The position numbers and the translations under genes were made by a program. This document shows positions 63,512 to 64,000 of a stretch of DNA of 64,000 nucleotides, piece by piece (the first letter of the stretch is position 1; each line of letters starts with the position of its first letter). Location: NCBI RefSeq assembly GCF_009674485.1, contig NZ_WKJJ01000021.1:1-64000 (forward strand), read 5' to 3'. Under the pieces are notes generated by a model that did not search any database, was not told the DNA's origin, and saw only the letters and a program-made list of their open reading frames with translations. The stretch comes from Pseudoduganella rivuli. Its GTDB lineage: Bacteria > Pseudomonadota > Gammaproteobacteria > Burkholderiales > Burkholderiaceae_D.

Positions 63512-64000
63512 TTAGAACTTCACGGAGAAGCCGGGATTGCTGGCCTGCTCTTTGGTGTAGTTGACGCCGTCGACGCGCAAGCCGTCGGCATTGAGCAAGG
63601 TGATCAGCCCGCCCTTGTTCGGCAACATCACCGGCGGCTTCAGGGTCACCCGCAGCGTGTCGCCGGCGGCAATCGAACCGGTCAGCTGCATGACGTTCTT
63701 GTCGCGGTCCAGCAGGCGCCAGTTGGTCAGGTCCACGGTGCGCGACGTCACATTCAGCAAGGTCACGGTTTCCACTTCTTTGGCCTTGGTGTCATTCACC
63801 AGCGCGGCCACGATGCGCACGGCCCCGTCAGGCATGTTCGGCGATGGCTGGCCGCCCGGCGGGAACGGGTGGTCCGGGATGTTGTCGTCCGACGGCGGGC
63901 CGCTGGTCGGCACCTTGATGACATGGCCGGTCTGGTCGTCGCTGTGCCAGCCCTGCGACTGGAACTTCAGGAAGATGCCGACCCACTGGTCTTGCGCGGG
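63512..64000 (-). CDS. DUF2278/lamin-tail-domain protein (5' end outside window)
   Basis: The visible 162 codons run to the window edge without a start. The first residues, PAQDQWVGIFLKFQSQGWHS, match the end of the DUF2278 (YukJ-like) domain. A Pro/Asp-rich linker follows, then a lamin-tail-type beta domain (VETVTLLNVTSRTVDLTNWR, LLDRDKNVMQLTG, GLITLLNADGLRVDGVNYTK). The gene likely forms a unit with the downstream phospholipase D-like gene. The role is unknown. Confidence 0.8.
   Translation of the reverse strand, partial: PAQDQWVGIFLKFQSQGWHSDDQTGHVIKVPTSGPPSDDNIPDHPFPPGGQPSPNMPDGAVRIVAALVNDTKAKEVETVTLLNVTSRTVDLTNWRLLDRDKNVMQLTGSIAAGDTLRVTLKPPVMLPNKGGLITLLNADGLRVDGVNYTKEQASNPGFSVKF

Overview
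The window reads as a chromosomal segment of a high-GC betaproteobacterium. Gene content (alkyl-sulfate catabolism, DUF1302/DUF1329 proteins, DUF4214 proteins, paired chemoreceptors, FadL-type porin, GluQ) and protein style point to Oxalobacteraceae (Massilia, Duganella or Janthinobacterium type). This is an inference from protein resemblance; no 16S or database comparison was possible.

Layout. 1-1.3 kb: the tail of an ISL3-type transposase abutting an IS1595-type insertion sequence. 1.3-6.1 kb: housekeeping or envelope genes (VanZ-like, a small lipoprotein, TraB/GumN, an M20 dipeptidase, a solute-binding protein). 6.1-16.1 kb: a divergent locus of six small secreted proteins that share an N-terminal motif resembling a double-glycine leader and, mostly, a C-terminal strand motif. 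They sit with an exported C39-type cysteine peptidase, two outer-membrane beta-barrels, a DUF2059 protein and an AraC regulator. It resembles the poorly understood Fil-type loci of other proteobacteria and is the best candidate for an undescribed system. 16.1-20.5 kb: a membrane protein, an M28 peptidase, gluQ and a STAND-type ATPase. 20.5-26.8 kb: two chemoreceptors behind an MMPL/RND exporter and a YCF48-like protein.

26.9-38.1 kb: a six-gene operon read leftward (GMC alcohol oxidase, SdsA alkylsulfatase, aldehyde dehydrogenase, acyl-CoA ligase, DUF1302, DUF1329) that ends at a strong terminator, with a divergent LysR gene. Together these encode a complete route from alkyl sulfate to acyl-CoA. 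38.3-48.9 kb: a UvrD-like helicase, two DUF4214 proteins behind a near-consensus CRP-type site, a second solute-binding protein, a hydrolase, a phosphoesterase, a VOC protein, an ACP phosphodiesterase-like protein and another AraC regulator.

49.1-59.5 kb: a genomic island next to tRNA-Ser(GGA). It has a decayed P4-type integrase, possible orphan immunity genes (one frameshifted), an integrase-domain protein with AlpA, a large predicted zinc-ribbon/PD-(D/E)xK nuclease, and a very AT-rich RelA/SpoT-domain gene. G+C falls markedly from about 53.5 to 59.2 kb. 59.3-64 kb: a GH42 beta-galactosidase with a LacI-type palindrome upstream, a phospholipase D-like protein and a DUF2278/lamin-tail protein cut by the window edge. 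A decayed copy of the phospholipase D gene 3' end marks the island border.

An intergenic palindrome family beginning GTAGGGCGG recurs at five loci between 16 and 45.4 kb and twice supplies the stop codon of the upstream gene.
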